Source of the DNA: Planctomycetota bacterium
GTDB lineage: Bacteria; Planctomycetota; PUPC01; JACPCR01
Assembly (NCBI GenBank): GCA_016179685.1
Contig: JACPCR010000096.1
Span: 1-47,494, forward strand
Reading direction: 5' to 3'
Length of the DNA stretch: 47,494 bases
Shown here piece by piece: positions 1-8,406 of the stretch. Position 1 is the first letter of the stretch; every line of letters starts with the position of its first letter. The position numbers and the translations under genes are program-made. The notes under the pieces were generated by a model that was not told where the DNA came from, searched no databases, and saw only the letters and a list, made by a program, of their open reading frames with translations.

Positions 1-1
1 C

Positions 2-118
2 CCGGAGATCGCGAACGCGGTCTCATCCCACGCTTCACTGTCCGGACTTGAGAGCCTCTTGCATCTGGCTTATACGGCGAGGGACCTCGAGGATTTTCGA
101 AAAGGGCTGGAGAGTTGA
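2..118 (+). CDS. C-terminal end of a gene cut by the window edge
   Basis: An open frame enters from the left edge and ends at a TGA at 116-118, giving 38 codons. The peptide is leucine and alanine rich and ends in a helical stretch, HLAYTARDLEDFRKGLES. This loosely resembles the C-terminal helix of Rpn/YhgA-type PD-(D/E)XK nuclease or transposase-like proteins, but it is far too short to assign. The codon pattern reads as coding, and the stop is followed by about 370 nt with no convincing gene. I do not know the function. Confidence 0.4.
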   Translation, partial: PEIANAVSSHASLSGLESLLHLAYTARDLEDFRKGLES

Positions 119-491
119 CCTACGGCGGCAAGGAGCGGGCAGAGAGGGACCAGGGGCGAGGGAATCCGAACCCGGACAAATGCTGCGAGAGGGTCACCCT
201 GATCCCTTTGAACGCCTCAAGCTGTTGAGCCGGCGCCTCCTTCGGCAGGCCTTTTCTTACTCTGACCGCCGCCAAGAGGCCAGAGGCAGTGCCTGACACT
301 TCGCGTCATGGTATCTGTGGAGTCCCCTGCCCCTTGTCCTTCGTCCTCGACATCCGCAGTTGACTCCTTTGGAAAAGCGTCGCTACGTGCCCCCTTGACT
401 TCAAGGGCGGGATGGCAAGAATGGACGCCCTGAAGAGGACGCCTGACCTCGGGTTCTCATTCTCCCGTGAAGCGACGGGAAGGAGGCAACC
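119..491. other. Gene-poor stretch upstream of the KARI-like gene
   Basis: No ORF here has both a ribosome binding site and protein-like composition. Two TTGACT hexamers (360-365 and near 397) could be -35 elements, but the matching -10 positions are weak (CTACGT-like). The only clear signal is a strong Shine-Dalgarno, AAGGAGG, ending just before the TTG start at 492. Confidence 0.4.
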
Positions 492-1556
492 TTGAAGATT
501 TGGGTAGATAGGGATGCATCGCTCGAGCCACTGGCAGGAAAGACCGTGGCCGTGCTGGGCTATGGCAACCAGGGCCGGGCCCAAGCCTTGAACTTGCGGG
601 ACAGCGGCGTATGCGTCATCGTGGGTAACCGCGACGACGGCTACCGGCGTCAGGCACAGAAGGACGGCCTGAGTGTCCTGAGCATTGCCGAGGCCGCTGC
701 AGCGGGTGATGTCCTCATCCTCGTGACCACGGACGAGTCGCAGCCAGGCATTTGGGCAGACCAGATCGCCCCGGGCCTGAAACCGGGCCAGGCTCTGGTC
801 TGGGCCAGTGGTTACAACGTCGGCTACGGCCTGATCACGCCGCCGAAGGACGTGGACGTGGTGATGGTCGCCCCTCGCATGACGGGCCACATGGTCCGGA
901 CTCTCTTCGAGCACGGCAAAGGCGCCATGGCCCAGGTCGCCGTGCACCAGAACGCGACGGGCAAGGCCCTCGAACGGATGCTCGCCGTCGCCAAGGGCAT
1001 CGGCGCTACACGAGGCGGCGTCTTCGAATCCTCCTTCCGGGAAGAGGCCGAGATGGACCTCTTTGCCGAGCAGGTGATCTGGGCCGGGTTGACCGCCTGG
1101 TTTCTCGAATGTTTCGAGCTGGGGGTATCGCAGGGATTCTCGCCGGAGCTTATGGTGCTCGAGCTCTACGCCTCGGGCGAGGCCTCGGAGATTCTCGGCG
1201 CCATGGCGCGCAACGGTTTCTTCAAACAGATGGCGCACCATTCGACGACCAGCCAGTACGGAACCCTCTCCCGAGCCCCGACGATGCTCGACGAGGCCAT
1301 CCGGGCGCGCGCCCGGGAGATATTCCTCCAGGACATCCGTGGCGGCGCCTTTGCCCAGGAGTGGAGCCGGGAACAAGCCCAGGGGTCCAAGCTCCTCGAG
1401 GAGCTCAAGCGCAAGGCCATGGAACACCCCATGAGCCAGGCCGAGACCCGTGTGATCGAACTCGTGCAACGCGCCCATTCCCTCGAAGGTACGCCAGCCC
1501 CCGGCGGAAAAACGCCCAGGTCATCCCCGCGCAAGAAAGGACAGGAACATGGCTAA
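492..1556 (+). CDS. Ketol-acid reductoisomerase-like NAD(P)-dependent protein (divergent IlvC family)
   Basis: This 354-residue protein has the two-domain layout of ketol-acid reductoisomerase, the IlvC enzyme of branched-chain amino acid synthesis. The Rossmann motif GYGNQG is at residues 23-28, TGHMVR carries the catalytic-type His133, the first metal pair is D189/E193 (MDLFAEQ), and S251 sits in HSTTSQYG. Two things are odd. The usual GPGH is TGH here, and the second metal pair, normally ExxxE, lies in ELYASGE (E224 and E230), two residues further apart. It could be a true KARI subfamily or a relative with a new substrate. The TTG start is chosen because AAGGAGG lies 5 nt upstream. Its stop overlaps the ferritin-like start by 8 bp, so the two are probably co-translated. 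No other ilv gene is nearby. Confidence 0.75.
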   Translation: MKIWVDRDASLEPLAGKTVAVLGYGNQGRAQALNLRDSGVCVIVGNRDDGYRRQAQKDGLSVLSIAEAAAAGDVLILVTTDESQPGIWADQIAPGLKPGQALVWASGYNVGYGLITPPKDVDVVMVAPRMTGHMVRTLFEHGKGAMAQVAVHQNATGKALERMLAVAKGIGATRGGVFESSFREEAEMDLFAEQVIWAGLTAWFLECFELGVSQGFSPELMVLELYASGEASEILGAMARNGFFKQMAHHSTTSQYGTLSRAPTMLDEAIRARAREIFLQDIRGGAFAQEWSREQAQGSKLLEELKRKAMEHPMSQAETRVIELVQRAHSLEGTPAPGGKTPRSSPRKKGQEHG

Positions 1557-2016
1557 ACCCACTACCGATTCGATCATCCAGGGGCTGATCACGGCTTACT
1601 GGATGGAGATGGAAACGGTCCAGAATTACGTGGCAAACGCGACGAACCTCGACGGAGTCCTCGCAGAGGAGATCAAGAAGTCGCTGATGGTGGATATTCC
1701 TGCCGAGCTCTCGCACGCCCAGGGCCTGGCCAACCGCGTCAAGGAACTGGGCGGCTGCGTCCCGGGCAGCCTGAAATTCAAGGCCGGGCAGAAGGAGCTG
1801 CAGCCCCCGGCGGACACCACGGACGTGCTCAGCGTGGTGCGGGGCGTGCTCGCGGCCGAGGAGGCCGCCATCGGCCAGTACAACAAGATCATCCGCCTGT
1901 GCGAAGGCGTCGATTACGTCACCCAGGAACTCTGCATCCAGTTCCTTGCCGCGGAAGAATCCCACCGCCGAGAGTTCCGCGGCTTCCTGGCCGAATACCA
2001 GAAGAAGAGACTCTGA
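1549..2016 (+). CDS. Ferritin-like di-iron protein
   Basis: A 155-residue four-helix-bundle protein of the ferritin-like superfamily. Candidate iron ligands are placed as in bacterioferritin and Dps-like proteins: E20/E22 in helix 1, the E53-x-x-H56 pair (ELSH) in helix 2, E104/E105 in helix 3 and E136-x-x-H139 (EESH) in helix 4. There is no signal peptide, so it should be cytoplasmic. It may store iron or carry out di-iron oxidase or stress chemistry; the sequence does not decide which. Its ATG overlaps the end of the KARI-like gene by 8 bp, a sign of translational coupling. This pairing is unusual because a Mg-dependent reductoisomerase has no known need for a ferritin partner. Confidence 0.85.
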   Translation: MAKPTTDSIIQGLITAYWMEMETVQNYVANATNLDGVLAEEIKKSLMVDIPAELSHAQGLANRVKELGGCVPGSLKFKAGQKELQPPADTTDVLSVVRGVLAAEEAAIGQYNKIIRLCEGVDYVTQELCIQFLAAEESHRREFRGFLAEYQKKRL

Positions 2017-2204
2017 CTCTAACGTGGGCGAAGCCCACAACCCAACAAGGCTCGGAAAGGTGTCAGCGTTCAGGGTTCAGAAGTCCACTGACACGCGGTC
2101 CGCCTCCCGCTGGGATAAGTCTGGCGGGACACTTTTCAACTTCTCCGCCGGGTGCCCACGTAGTGGGCGCGGAGAAGTTAGAAACTGAGACTCATGAAAT
2201 TCGC

Positions 2205-2235
2205 AATTCGCGCAGCCCGATGGGCTGCGCGAATT
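2205..2235. repeat. Perfect 14-bp stem hairpin
   Basis: AATTCGCGCAGCCC pairs perfectly with GGGCTGCGCGAATT around a GAT loop. It lies between the ferritin-like gene and the IolI-like gene, ending 20 nt before the latter's ATG. No T-run follows, so it is not a classical terminator. It resembles the GAAATCCGC-type hairpins elsewhere in the window. Confidence 0.8.
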
Positions 2236-2255
2236 TCAAAACGCGGAGATCGAAC

Positions 2256-3068
2256 ATGGCCATCACCTACTGTTTCAACACTAGCACGATTATGCCCCAG
2301 CCGCTGATGGACAAAATCCGCATCGCGGGACAGGCCGGATACCGCATGATCGAGTTGTGGAACAGCGACCTGACCGCTCATTGCCGCCAGGGAGGCAGCC
2401 TCGAAGACGTCGTTCGGGCGCTCGAGGACAGCGGGCTGCAAGTGCCCACGGTCATCGCCCTCCACGGGTGGTCCGACACGACCGGGGAAGCGCACCGCGA
2501 TGCCCTCGAGGAGGTGAGGCGGAGCATGGACCAGGCCTATCGAATCGGGGCGAAGCGCATCATCGCCAGCCCCTGCCTGGGAAAGGTGGACCTGGACCTG
2601 GCGGCCCGGAACTACCGGGAGCTTCTCGGGATCGGCCGGGAGATCGGCATCATGCCCGCCATGGAATTCCTCGGGTTCGTCGAGACCATCTGCCGGATCG
2701 AAGATGCCTGGTCCATCGTCGCCCAGGCCCAGGACAGCGAGGCCACGATCGTGATGGACCCTTTCCACATCTTCCGGGGCGGCGGACCGTGGGAAACACT
2801 CCAAAGCATCCCGGCCTCGCGGATTGCCGTCTGCCACTTCAACGATGCCCCGCGCCAGCCGCCCCGTGAACGGCAGGAGGACAAGGACCGGGTGTACCCG
2901 GGCGACGGCCACCTGCCCCTGAAGTCGATGATCCGAACGCTGCGCAAGGGGCATTACCACGGCGGGCTTTCCCTCGAGCTGTTCAACCCGGAGTACTGGA
3001 AACAGGACCCGAGGGAAGTGGCCCGCACCGGGCTGGAGAAGATGCGGGCCGTGGTCGAGAGCGCCTAG
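2256..3068 (+). CDS. Sugar phosphate isomerase/epimerase, IolI-like TIM barrel
   Basis: A 270-residue AP-endonuclease-2 type TIM barrel, as in xylose-isomerase-like and 2-keto-myo-inositol isomerase (IolI) proteins. The expected metal ligands are present: Glu in AMEFLGF, Asp in VMDPFHIF, His in CHFND and the final Glu in LSLELFN. It is probably cytoplasmic and isomerises or epimerises a keto-sugar or inositol derivative; the exact substrate cannot be read. The start at 2256 is preferred over the longer open frame because GGAG lies 7 nt upstream and homology-like sequence begins here (MAITYCFNTS). It follows the 2205-2235 hairpin. Gfo/Idh proteins, frequent partners of this family in inositol and sugar catabolism, are nearby. 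Confidence 0.85.
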   Translation: MAITYCFNTSTIMPQPLMDKIRIAGQAGYRMIELWNSDLTAHCRQGGSLEDVVRALEDSGLQVPTVIALHGWSDTTGEAHRDALEEVRRSMDQAYRIGAKRIIASPCLGKVDLDLAARNYRELLGIGREIGIMPAMEFLGFVETICRIEDAWSIVAQAQDSEATIVMDPFHIFRGGGPWETLQSIPASRIAVCHFNDAPRQPPRERQEDKDRVYPGDGHLPLKSMIRTLRKGHYHGGLSLELFNPEYWKQDPREVARTGLEKMRAVVESA

Positions 3069-3094
3069 CCCTTTCTTTCTTACCCGCAGGCCGC

Positions 3095-3100
3095 TATACT
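3095..3100 (+). promoter_or_regulatory. Possible -10 box upstream of polyphosphate glucokinase
   Basis: TATACT matches the sigma70 -10 consensus at 5 of 6 positions. It lies in the gap after the isomerase gene, about 130 nt upstream of the ppgK start. The -35 region 17 nt upstream (TTTCTT) is weak, so this is tentative. Confidence 0.3.
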
Positions 3101-3231
3101 GACTGCCCTTCGGAGGCCTGCACGGTATCGGCTGATCGAATGGGCGCGGGCTGGCCTCAGTGCGGATGGGACGACAGGACTGCGAGCCAAGACCCCAGGA
3201 ATCATTGACCCGACGAGGGAAGGAGAGGACC

Positions 3232-4008
3232 ATGAGCGCGAACGACCGGATCATGGGCGTGGACGTTGGTGGGACGGGCGTGAAGGCGGCGATCGTGGAC
3301 GTGAGGAACGGGACGCTCGCCTCGGAGTGGGCGAAGCTGGACACGCCGCAGCCCTCGACCCCCGACGCGGTGACGGGAGTCATCCAGCAGCTCATGAAAC
3401 AACTCAAGTGGAACGGGCCTATCGGGGTCGGTTTCCCGGGCCTCGTCAAGGGCGGGTCGGTGCGGCGGGCGCCCAACCTGGACCCCTCGTGGATCGGGGT
3501 GGACCTGGTGAACACTTTCCAGAAGGAGCTGGGCGTGCCTCTGGTGGCCGCCGGGAACGACGCCGATGCCGCGGGCATGGCTGAAATCCGTTTCGGCGCC
3601 GGCAAGGGGATCAAGGGCAACGTGATGATGGTGACTCTGGGCACCGGCATCGGCACGGCGGTATTCCTCAACGGGCAGCTCGTGCCGGATACGGAGCTGG
3701 GCCACATCGAGCTTCGAGGGAAGGATGCGGAACGCAGCGCCGCCAACAGCGCTAAGGAGCGCAAGGGCTGGAGCTGGAAGAAATGGGGCAAGAACGTGAA
3801 CCGCTACTTATCGACGCTCGAGTTCCTGATGGGGGTGGACCTGTTCATTATCGGAGGCGGTGTGAGCAAGAAGGCGGACAAGTTTTTCCCCCATCTCAAG
3901 GACGTCACGTGCAAGGTGGTCCCGGCGACCATGGGTAACCAGGCAGGCGTCGTCGGAGCGGCCCTCTTCGCCCTCGATGCCCTCGACGGAGCGAAGAAGA
4001 AACGATAG
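3232..4008 (+). CDS. ppgK: Polyphosphate glucokinase (polyphosphate-glucose phosphotransferase), ROK family
   Basis: A 258-residue ROK-family sugar kinase. It shows the phosphate-binding motif DVGGTGVKAA (residues 11-20), the catalytic region NDADAAGMAE, TLGTGIGTAVF and LGHIEL. The C-terminal signature around WKKWGKNVNRYL and IIGGGVSKKADKFFPHL is typical of PpgK, and the CxCGxxGC zinc motif of ordinary ROK kinases is absent, as expected for PpgK. It phosphorylates glucose to glucose 6-phosphate with polyphosphate (often also ATP) in the cytoplasm. The start at 3232 has a GGAGAGG ribosome site 3-9 nt upstream; the longer ORF has no such signal. It could feed glucose released by the nearby exported glycosidases into glycolysis, which is inference. 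Confidence 0.9.
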   Translation: MSANDRIMGVDVGGTGVKAAIVDVRNGTLASEWAKLDTPQPSTPDAVTGVIQQLMKQLKWNGPIGVGFPGLVKGGSVRRAPNLDPSWIGVDLVNTFQKELGVPLVAAGNDADAAGMAEIRFGAGKGIKGNVMMVTLGTGIGTAVFLNGQLVPDTELGHIELRGKDAERSAANSAKERKGWSWKKWGKNVNRYLSTLEFLMGVDLFIIGGGVSKKADKFFPHLKDVTCKVVPATMGNQAGVVGAALFALDALDGAKKKR

Positions 4009-4078
4009 CGGAATCCTGCCTTCCCTCATCGGCCACGCGGGATGCAGAAGGCCTCTCGCGGATTCCTCCGCGGCGGAG

Positions 4079-5119
4079 TCATGGGCGGACTTCCGCAGCG
4101 CCCCCGGCCCGTTCCGCCTCCATCAGAGCCCGAATGATGCGGACGCCGGCCACGATCTCCTCGGGCGTGATTTCCTGGGGCAGCTTCTCGCCCCGGACCG
4201 CTCGAAAGAAGGCCTCCCACTGGTACTCCCCGCTCGCGCCCTCCACTTCGCACTCGGCGACCCGGCAGCGCGAGCCGCCCTCCCGGCGCACCAGAGAAAG
4301 TTCCACGGGCCATCCCGGCTTCATTCTCCGGCCCGGCCCGCAGTTCCGGTAGATCGTTCCGCTTTCATGATTCAGGATCAGGCTGTTGCGGTAAAAGTCC
4401 CCGTCTCCGATGGCGAACGAGGCGAAAACATTGGCCAGGACGCCGTTCTGGAACTGGATGCCGAGTTGGGCGTTGTCCGCCGTAGGCCGGCCCGTGAAGA
4501 GCCTCGACTCGAGGATACACACCCGCTGCGCCCCGCCGAGCAGTCGGACGAGATCATTGATGAGATAAATGCCCAGGCGAAAAATGGGGGCCGCTGGACA
4601 TCTCGCCGGATCGTCATACCAGGAGCCGTCCGCCTTCTCGCGGTACGAGGCCCAGATATCCGCCCGGCAGGCCACCGGGCGTCCCAGGCGGTATCGTTCC
4701 TGCCACTCGCGAATTCGGGCCAGATCGGGCGGCCAGAGCGGAGACGGCGAGTTGAGATGAACAACACGCCCGAGACGCCGGGCCTCCCCGAGAACCTCCC
4801 AGGCCGCCTCGGGGTCCAGCTCGAACGGCTTGGTCGTCATGACGTCCTTGCCGGCTCGGACCGCCTGGCGAATCCAGCCGGCGCGACCAGCGGGGCCCGT
4901 GAATAGCCCCACGGCGGGAATGCCAGGATCAGCCAGCAGTTCCCCGAGCTCGGAGTAGGCCCGGACGCCCAGCCGCTCGGCCGTTTCCTTCGCCTTCGCC
5001 GCGTTCAGATCGCACACGGCCGCCAGCTCGAAAAATCGGCCGGCGGGACCGCTGTGGACCTGCTCCACCATGGCGCGCCCGAAATTCAGTCCGACGATGC
5101 CAATGGGGATTTTTTTCAT
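4079..5119 (-). CDS. Gfo/Idh/MocA family oxidoreductase
   Basis: A 346-residue NAD(P)-dependent sugar dehydrogenase-like protein. It has an N-terminal Rossmann fold (GIVGLNFGRAM at residues 7-17) and a C-terminal alpha/beta substrate domain. The usual EKP motif is MTTKPFEL here, so Lys-Pro is kept but Glu is Thr. Members oxidise or epimerise sugars, inositols and aminosugars; the substrate is not predictable. It is convergent with ppgK, 70 nt away, and divergent from the secreted protein at 5270. No clear Shine-Dalgarno precedes the ATG. A second family member at 43845 has the canonical EKP. Confidence 0.88.
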   Translation of the reverse strand: MKKIPIGIVGLNFGRAMVEQVHSGPAGRFFELAAVCDLNAAKAKETAERLGVRAYSELGELLADPGIPAVGLFTGPAGRAGWIRQAVRAGKDVMTTKPFELDPEAAWEVLGEARRLGRVVHLNSPSPLWPPDLARIREWQERYRLGRPVACRADIWASYREKADGSWYDDPARCPAAPIFRLGIYLINDLVRLLGGAQRVCILESRLFTGRPTADNAQLGIQFQNGVLANVFASFAIGDGDFYRNSLILNHESGTIYRNCGPGRRMKPGWPVELSLVRREGGSRCRVAECEVEGASGEYQWEAFFRAVRGEKLPQEITPEEIVAGVRIIRALMEAERAGGAAEVRP

Positions 5120-5234
5120 AACCGAATGAGACCGTCAGGTTGAAGGGATAGAACCCGGTCCGCCATTTTCGCCCCGAGGGAAACCAGACTTGCAAATTTA
5201 AGCGCCACGGTTTATGAAACGCAAAGTGAATGAT

Positions 5235-5270
5235 GAAATCCACGTAGCCCGGAGGGCGCAGCGGATTTCA
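5235..5270. repeat. GAAATCC/GGATTTC hairpin repeat at a gene start
   Basis: TGAAATCC and GGATTTCA form the outer arms and GCCC/GGGC the inner pairs around a GGA loop. The right arm (5254-5270) is identical over 17 nt to the reverse complement of 43725-43741, so this is a dispersed element. Its last base is the A of the ATG proposed for the downstream gene. Confidence 0.65.
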
Positions 5271-6373
5271 TGAGAATCCTTCACCTGCCTGTGCAAGAGA
5301 TTCAACCCGTGGGTTACGTTCTAAGCCGTCTGTTGCCGGTCCTGGCTGTGTGGAGTCTCGCGTTTGGCGCATCGCATGCCGAAGAAAAGCAGCTGCATCC
5401 TCAGGCAACGCCGTTCCGGGGCCATTACTGGGATGAGGAGTTCCGGCCAACGGACGCCTATGGCAGCTATAACACGATCCTCAAGATGCCTGATGGCCGC
5501 TTCGAGTTGTGGAATAACACGATCGGAGAAGGGCCGGAGGACGGCTTGGTGCGCTTCCGGGGAACGGCCCCTACAGCCTGGTGCGCGCCCGAGGTGATCA
5601 TTCCGCACGCTCTCATCACGGATGTCTTTGACGCCGAGGGCAAGCTTTCATCGAAGCGAAGGTACACGCGGCCGTTCGTCACCTATCATCCCCGGGACGG
5701 CTACTTCGTCGTCGCACACGTCTGCGACGGATACCCGCCAAGGGATGGCAGCGTCTACCCCGCCTGGCTCGCCTCGAGAAGCGGCGAACCGGGCTGCTGG
5801 ACCTACCAGGGCCGCCTTCGGGGGGAGCTTGAGGAATACCTGCCGGGCCGGAACGCCCGGTGGGCCGACGGCGGCGGCCTCTTCTACCAGCCGGAGGGTC
5901 CGGAAAAACTCGATGAGGCCCGCCCCATGCAGAATCGGTTTCTCTTCTTCTCCAACCAGTACCCCGGTCAGGGTTGCCTGGCCCTCCTCATCTCCGCCGA
6001 TGGCCAGTCCTGGAAGTTCGCCCGCGAAGAGGGTCAGATCGCCAACCTCTTGCCCAAGCCCCTCCAGGGCAAGAGCCTCATCTTCCCGAGGGTCGTGCGC
6101 GCCGGGAAACGGGGCTGGTTCGCCTGGCTATCGGAAAATTGGCCTCCCACGGCCATCTGGCGAATCCATTCGGCGGACGGCCGGACCTGGCGGCTGTTCG
6201 GGCCGCACCAGCCTGAAATCCTTCGGCCTGAGGGCAGCACGATCAAGACCGTCAGCGCCTGGTACGACGAGGATGCTGATACCCTGCACGGGTTTCTCTC
6301 GGTGTGGGAGCAGATCGGCGAGACCACCAACTACCGCCTCTACCACTCGACCAGCCGCCAGTTCGAACCCTGA
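5270..6373 (+). CDS. Secreted five-bladed propeller or BNR-like hydrolase-type protein
   Basis: A 367-residue protein with an N-terminal export signal (LSRLLPVLAVWSLAFGASHA, cleavage near residue 37). The mature part carries repeated Trp/Asp-rich segments such as KMPDGRFELWNNT, RPFVTYHPRDGYFV, LLISADGQSWKF and IWRIHSADGRTWRLF. These resemble the blades of GH32/GH43/sialidase-like propellers with Asp-box-like SADGxxW turns. I cannot name the catalytic residues or substrate. The ATG at 5270 lies 13 nt after a GGAGGG; an alternative GTG at 5309 would give a more typical signal peptide length, so the start is uncertain. It is monocistronic and divergent from the Gfo/Idh gene. Confidence 0.7.
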   Translation: MRILHLPVQEIQPVGYVLSRLLPVLAVWSLAFGASHAEEKQLHPQATPFRGHYWDEEFRPTDAYGSYNTILKMPDGRFELWNNTIGEGPEDGLVRFRGTAPTAWCAPEVIIPHALITDVFDAEGKLSSKRRYTRPFVTYHPRDGYFVVAHVCDGYPPRDGSVYPAWLASRSGEPGCWTYQGRLRGELEEYLPGRNARWADGGGLFYQPEGPEKLDEARPMQNRFLFFSNQYPGQGCLALLISADGQSWKFAREEGQIANLLPKPLQGKSLIFPRVVRAGKRGWFAWLSENWPPTAIWRIHSADGRTWRLFGPHQPEILRPEGSTIKTVSAWYDEDADTLHGFLSVWEQIGETTNYRLYHSTSRQFEP

Positions 6374-6398
6374 CAGACCGTCCCGGCGGGACCATCTG

Positions 6399-8345
6399 TT
6401 AGAACTGCGGCTGACCCGGCTGTTCACCGCCCTGGCCCGGCTGCGCCGCCGCTCCGGCCATCATCTTCTTCATGATGTAGGCTTGGATCAGCCGCATGGG
6501 CTGGACCGGGACGTAGATTTCGGAGACCACCCGATGGCCGTCCACGCTGGCGGCCGCCAGCACGGGCTCATCCGCTGCCGCCAGGTTGGCGAGTTCTTCG
6601 TCCGGCTCGCCGGCATTGTCGGCCTGTTCCGCGGCCGCGATGATCTTCATGACGTATATCGTGGCCAGAAGCATGGGCGACGTCTTGAAATTCTTAGCCG
6701 CCTTCTGAATCTTCGGATCGACGTCGGCCGCTCTGGCCTTCACTCGTTCGATGGCGGCATTCGTGACCGCGTCGACGGGCTTGCCCAGAGCCAGAAGGCT
6801 GACACCGGGGAGATGGACGACCTCCGCCTGCAGATCGTCGGCCTTTTCCGGGTCCAACGGGATGATCGAGTCGATGGCGACCTGCTGGTATTCCCGTGCG
6901 CCGGTCTTCAGAGTGGCCTTGGCGGGCCGGCCGGCGTTTTTCTCATGTTCCTCGATCTCCGCGATGAAGGCATTGAACGCGGCGCGCATGGAATCGCCCC
7001 GCGTGCCAAACGCCATGACGACGCCTACGGGGCCCGGCTTCATCGGGAACAGAGTGACGGCCAGATTGCCCTGGCAGCAGTCCAGAAGGGCGCCCAGGCG
7101 ATCCTGCACCTTCGCCGCCCAGGCCTCCTCCTCCGGGGGTATCTCTCCCGTCGCCTTGGCATGCGCGACCACCGTCGTGAGCACCGTCCGGCCGAACTTC
7201 GCTATTTCCGGACCCGACATCCGCAGGCTCTGGAGAAAAACCGCGTTGTCCGTCGGCACCGTGCCCGTGAGGTCGCCCGGGAGGTTGTTGGCCACGTTCT
7301 TCAGAAAGTTGGCCGTCACGCTGCCGGGCCGGGCGTCCCCGGAAAGGAGCAGCCGCAGGCCTTGTGCCTCGATCCCCAGGTCCACCCGCGCCTGCGAGAA
7401 TTCCTTCAGCAGAAACTTCCCCAACTCGACGCCGAACTTGTCGGAGCCTGCCGCTTTGCGCTCCTCGAGGCCCTGGGCCATTTCCGCCTTGCGGATCGCT
7501 TCCCGGAGCTGATTTTCCAGTTGCGGCTCGACGGCCTGGTACAGGTTATCCATGTAAAAGGCGAGTTGGACATCAGACTTGAGATCGTCCATGGCGATGG
7601 AACGAATGGCCCCGAAGTCGGCGGCAGCGCGCTCCAGCACCGCGGGACGATTGCTGGCCAGGAGGTACTCTCCTGAAAGCTGGACCGAGACGTTCGGAGC
7701 GGACATCTGCTGGACGAACGCAGCGGCGGCAGCCAGGTCCTTCACGGGAATGAGAAAACAAAGGTCCGGCTCAGGCCCCTTCCCCTCCACCGCCTCGCCG
7801 CCGGCGCCCGGGTAGACCACGCCCCCGAACGGCCGGTTGAAATCGAGGACCTTGCGGGCCGTCTCCTGCACTTCGGGCGGAAGCTGGGAGAGGAGGGCAT
7901 CGGGCGAGATGACGCCGGCGAAGGCAGGCTGAATCTGCATGACCAGGGCCTGGAGCTTGCCGACGAGATCATTGACGCTGCGGAATCGAAGGGACGCGAT
8001 GGCGCCCTGCGCCTTCTCGAGACGGGCCACGCCTCCCTCCGAGGCCTGGCCCGCTGGGCCAGCCGGAGTCGGCGCGACCGTCGCAGCGGCCGGCGTGACA
8101 TCCTCCACCGCGGCCCGCGGCACCCAGCCGCTGACCGTCTTTCCAGCCTCGTTGTACCGGATGCCGACCCAGTCTCCCTGCTGCTTCACCTTGCTCACGA
8201 TGGTGCCAGCCTTCACGCTTCCAATCACGTCGGCACCCAGCTTGACGTCCGTATCGCGCAGGGCGCGGACCTGATCCTCTGCCCAAGACCAGGAAAAGAC
8301 GCACAGCACCGCCACCATCGCCGCATTCAACGCACGGCCGCTCAT
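6399..8345 (-). CDS. Large secreted protein with N-terminal SH3-like domain, function unknown
   Basis: A 648-residue protein with a signal peptide (ALNAAMVAVLCVFSWSWA). A bacterial SH3-type domain follows (about residues 25-80, ending SGWVPRAAVEDV), then an Ala/Pro-rich linker to about residue 105 and a roughly 500-residue domain I do not recognise. The C-terminus is Gly/Gln/Pro rich (AQPGQGGEQPGQPQF). Bacterial SH3 domains often bind peptidoglycan or other wall polymers, so a periplasmic or envelope role is plausible. No enzymatic motif is visible. A GGAG lies 7 nt before the ATG. It converges with the propeller protein (25-nt gap) and diverges from the 8407 gene. This layout is familiar to me from uncharacterised planctomycete-like proteins, which is only weak evidence. 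Confidence 0.7.
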   Translation of the reverse strand: MSGRALNAAMVAVLCVFSWSWAEDQVRALRDTDVKLGADVIGSVKAGTIVSKVKQQGDWVGIRYNEAGKTVSGWVPRAAVEDVTPAAATVAPTPAGPAGQASEGGVARLEKAQGAIASLRFRSVNDLVGKLQALVMQIQPAFAGVISPDALLSQLPPEVQETARKVLDFNRPFGGVVYPGAGGEAVEGKGPEPDLCFLIPVKDLAAAAAFVQQMSAPNVSVQLSGEYLLASNRPAVLERAAADFGAIRSIAMDDLKSDVQLAFYMDNLYQAVEPQLENQLREAIRKAEMAQGLEERKAAGSDKFGVELGKFLLKEFSQARVDLGIEAQGLRLLLSGDARPGSVTANFLKNVANNLPGDLTGTVPTDNAVFLQSLRMSGPEIAKFGRTVLTTVVAHAKATGEIPPEEEAWAAKVQDRLGALLDCCQGNLAVTLFPMKPGPVGVVMAFGTRGDSMRAAFNAFIAEIEEHEKNAGRPAKATLKTGAREYQQVAIDSIIPLDPEKADDLQAEVVHLPGVSLLALGKPVDAVTNAAIERVKARAADVDPKIQKAAKNFKTSPMLLATIYVMKIIAAAEQADNAGEPDEELANLAAADEPVLAAASVDGHRVVSEIYVPVQPMRLIQAYIMKKMMAGAAAQPGQGGEQPGQPQF

Positions 8346-8406
8346 GTTCGTTCTCCACGACAGAAAAAACGATGCTTGCCACCGGCACAGAGAGAAGTCA
8401 TTCTAG

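Noticed and set aside
360..388. TTGACT with 17-nt spacing as a promoter for the KARI-like gene
   Set aside because: The -10 position reads CTACGT, too weak to report as a promoter.
306..1478. Long minus-strand ORF opposite the KARI-like gene
   Set aside because: It is a shadow of the coding strand: low-complexity His/Arg/Gly-rich translation, no ribosome site, and the plus-strand protein has clear family motifs.
2178..3791. 537-codon minus-strand ORF across the isomerase and ppgK genes
   Set aside because: It spans two well-supported plus-strand genes and an intergenic gap, with Pro/Ser/Arg-rich composition typical of antisense GC-rich frames.
5622..7676. 684-codon plus-strand ORF over the propeller and SH3 genes
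   Set aside because: It crosses the end of one real gene and runs antisense to another; the translation is Arg/Ser-rich and motif-free.
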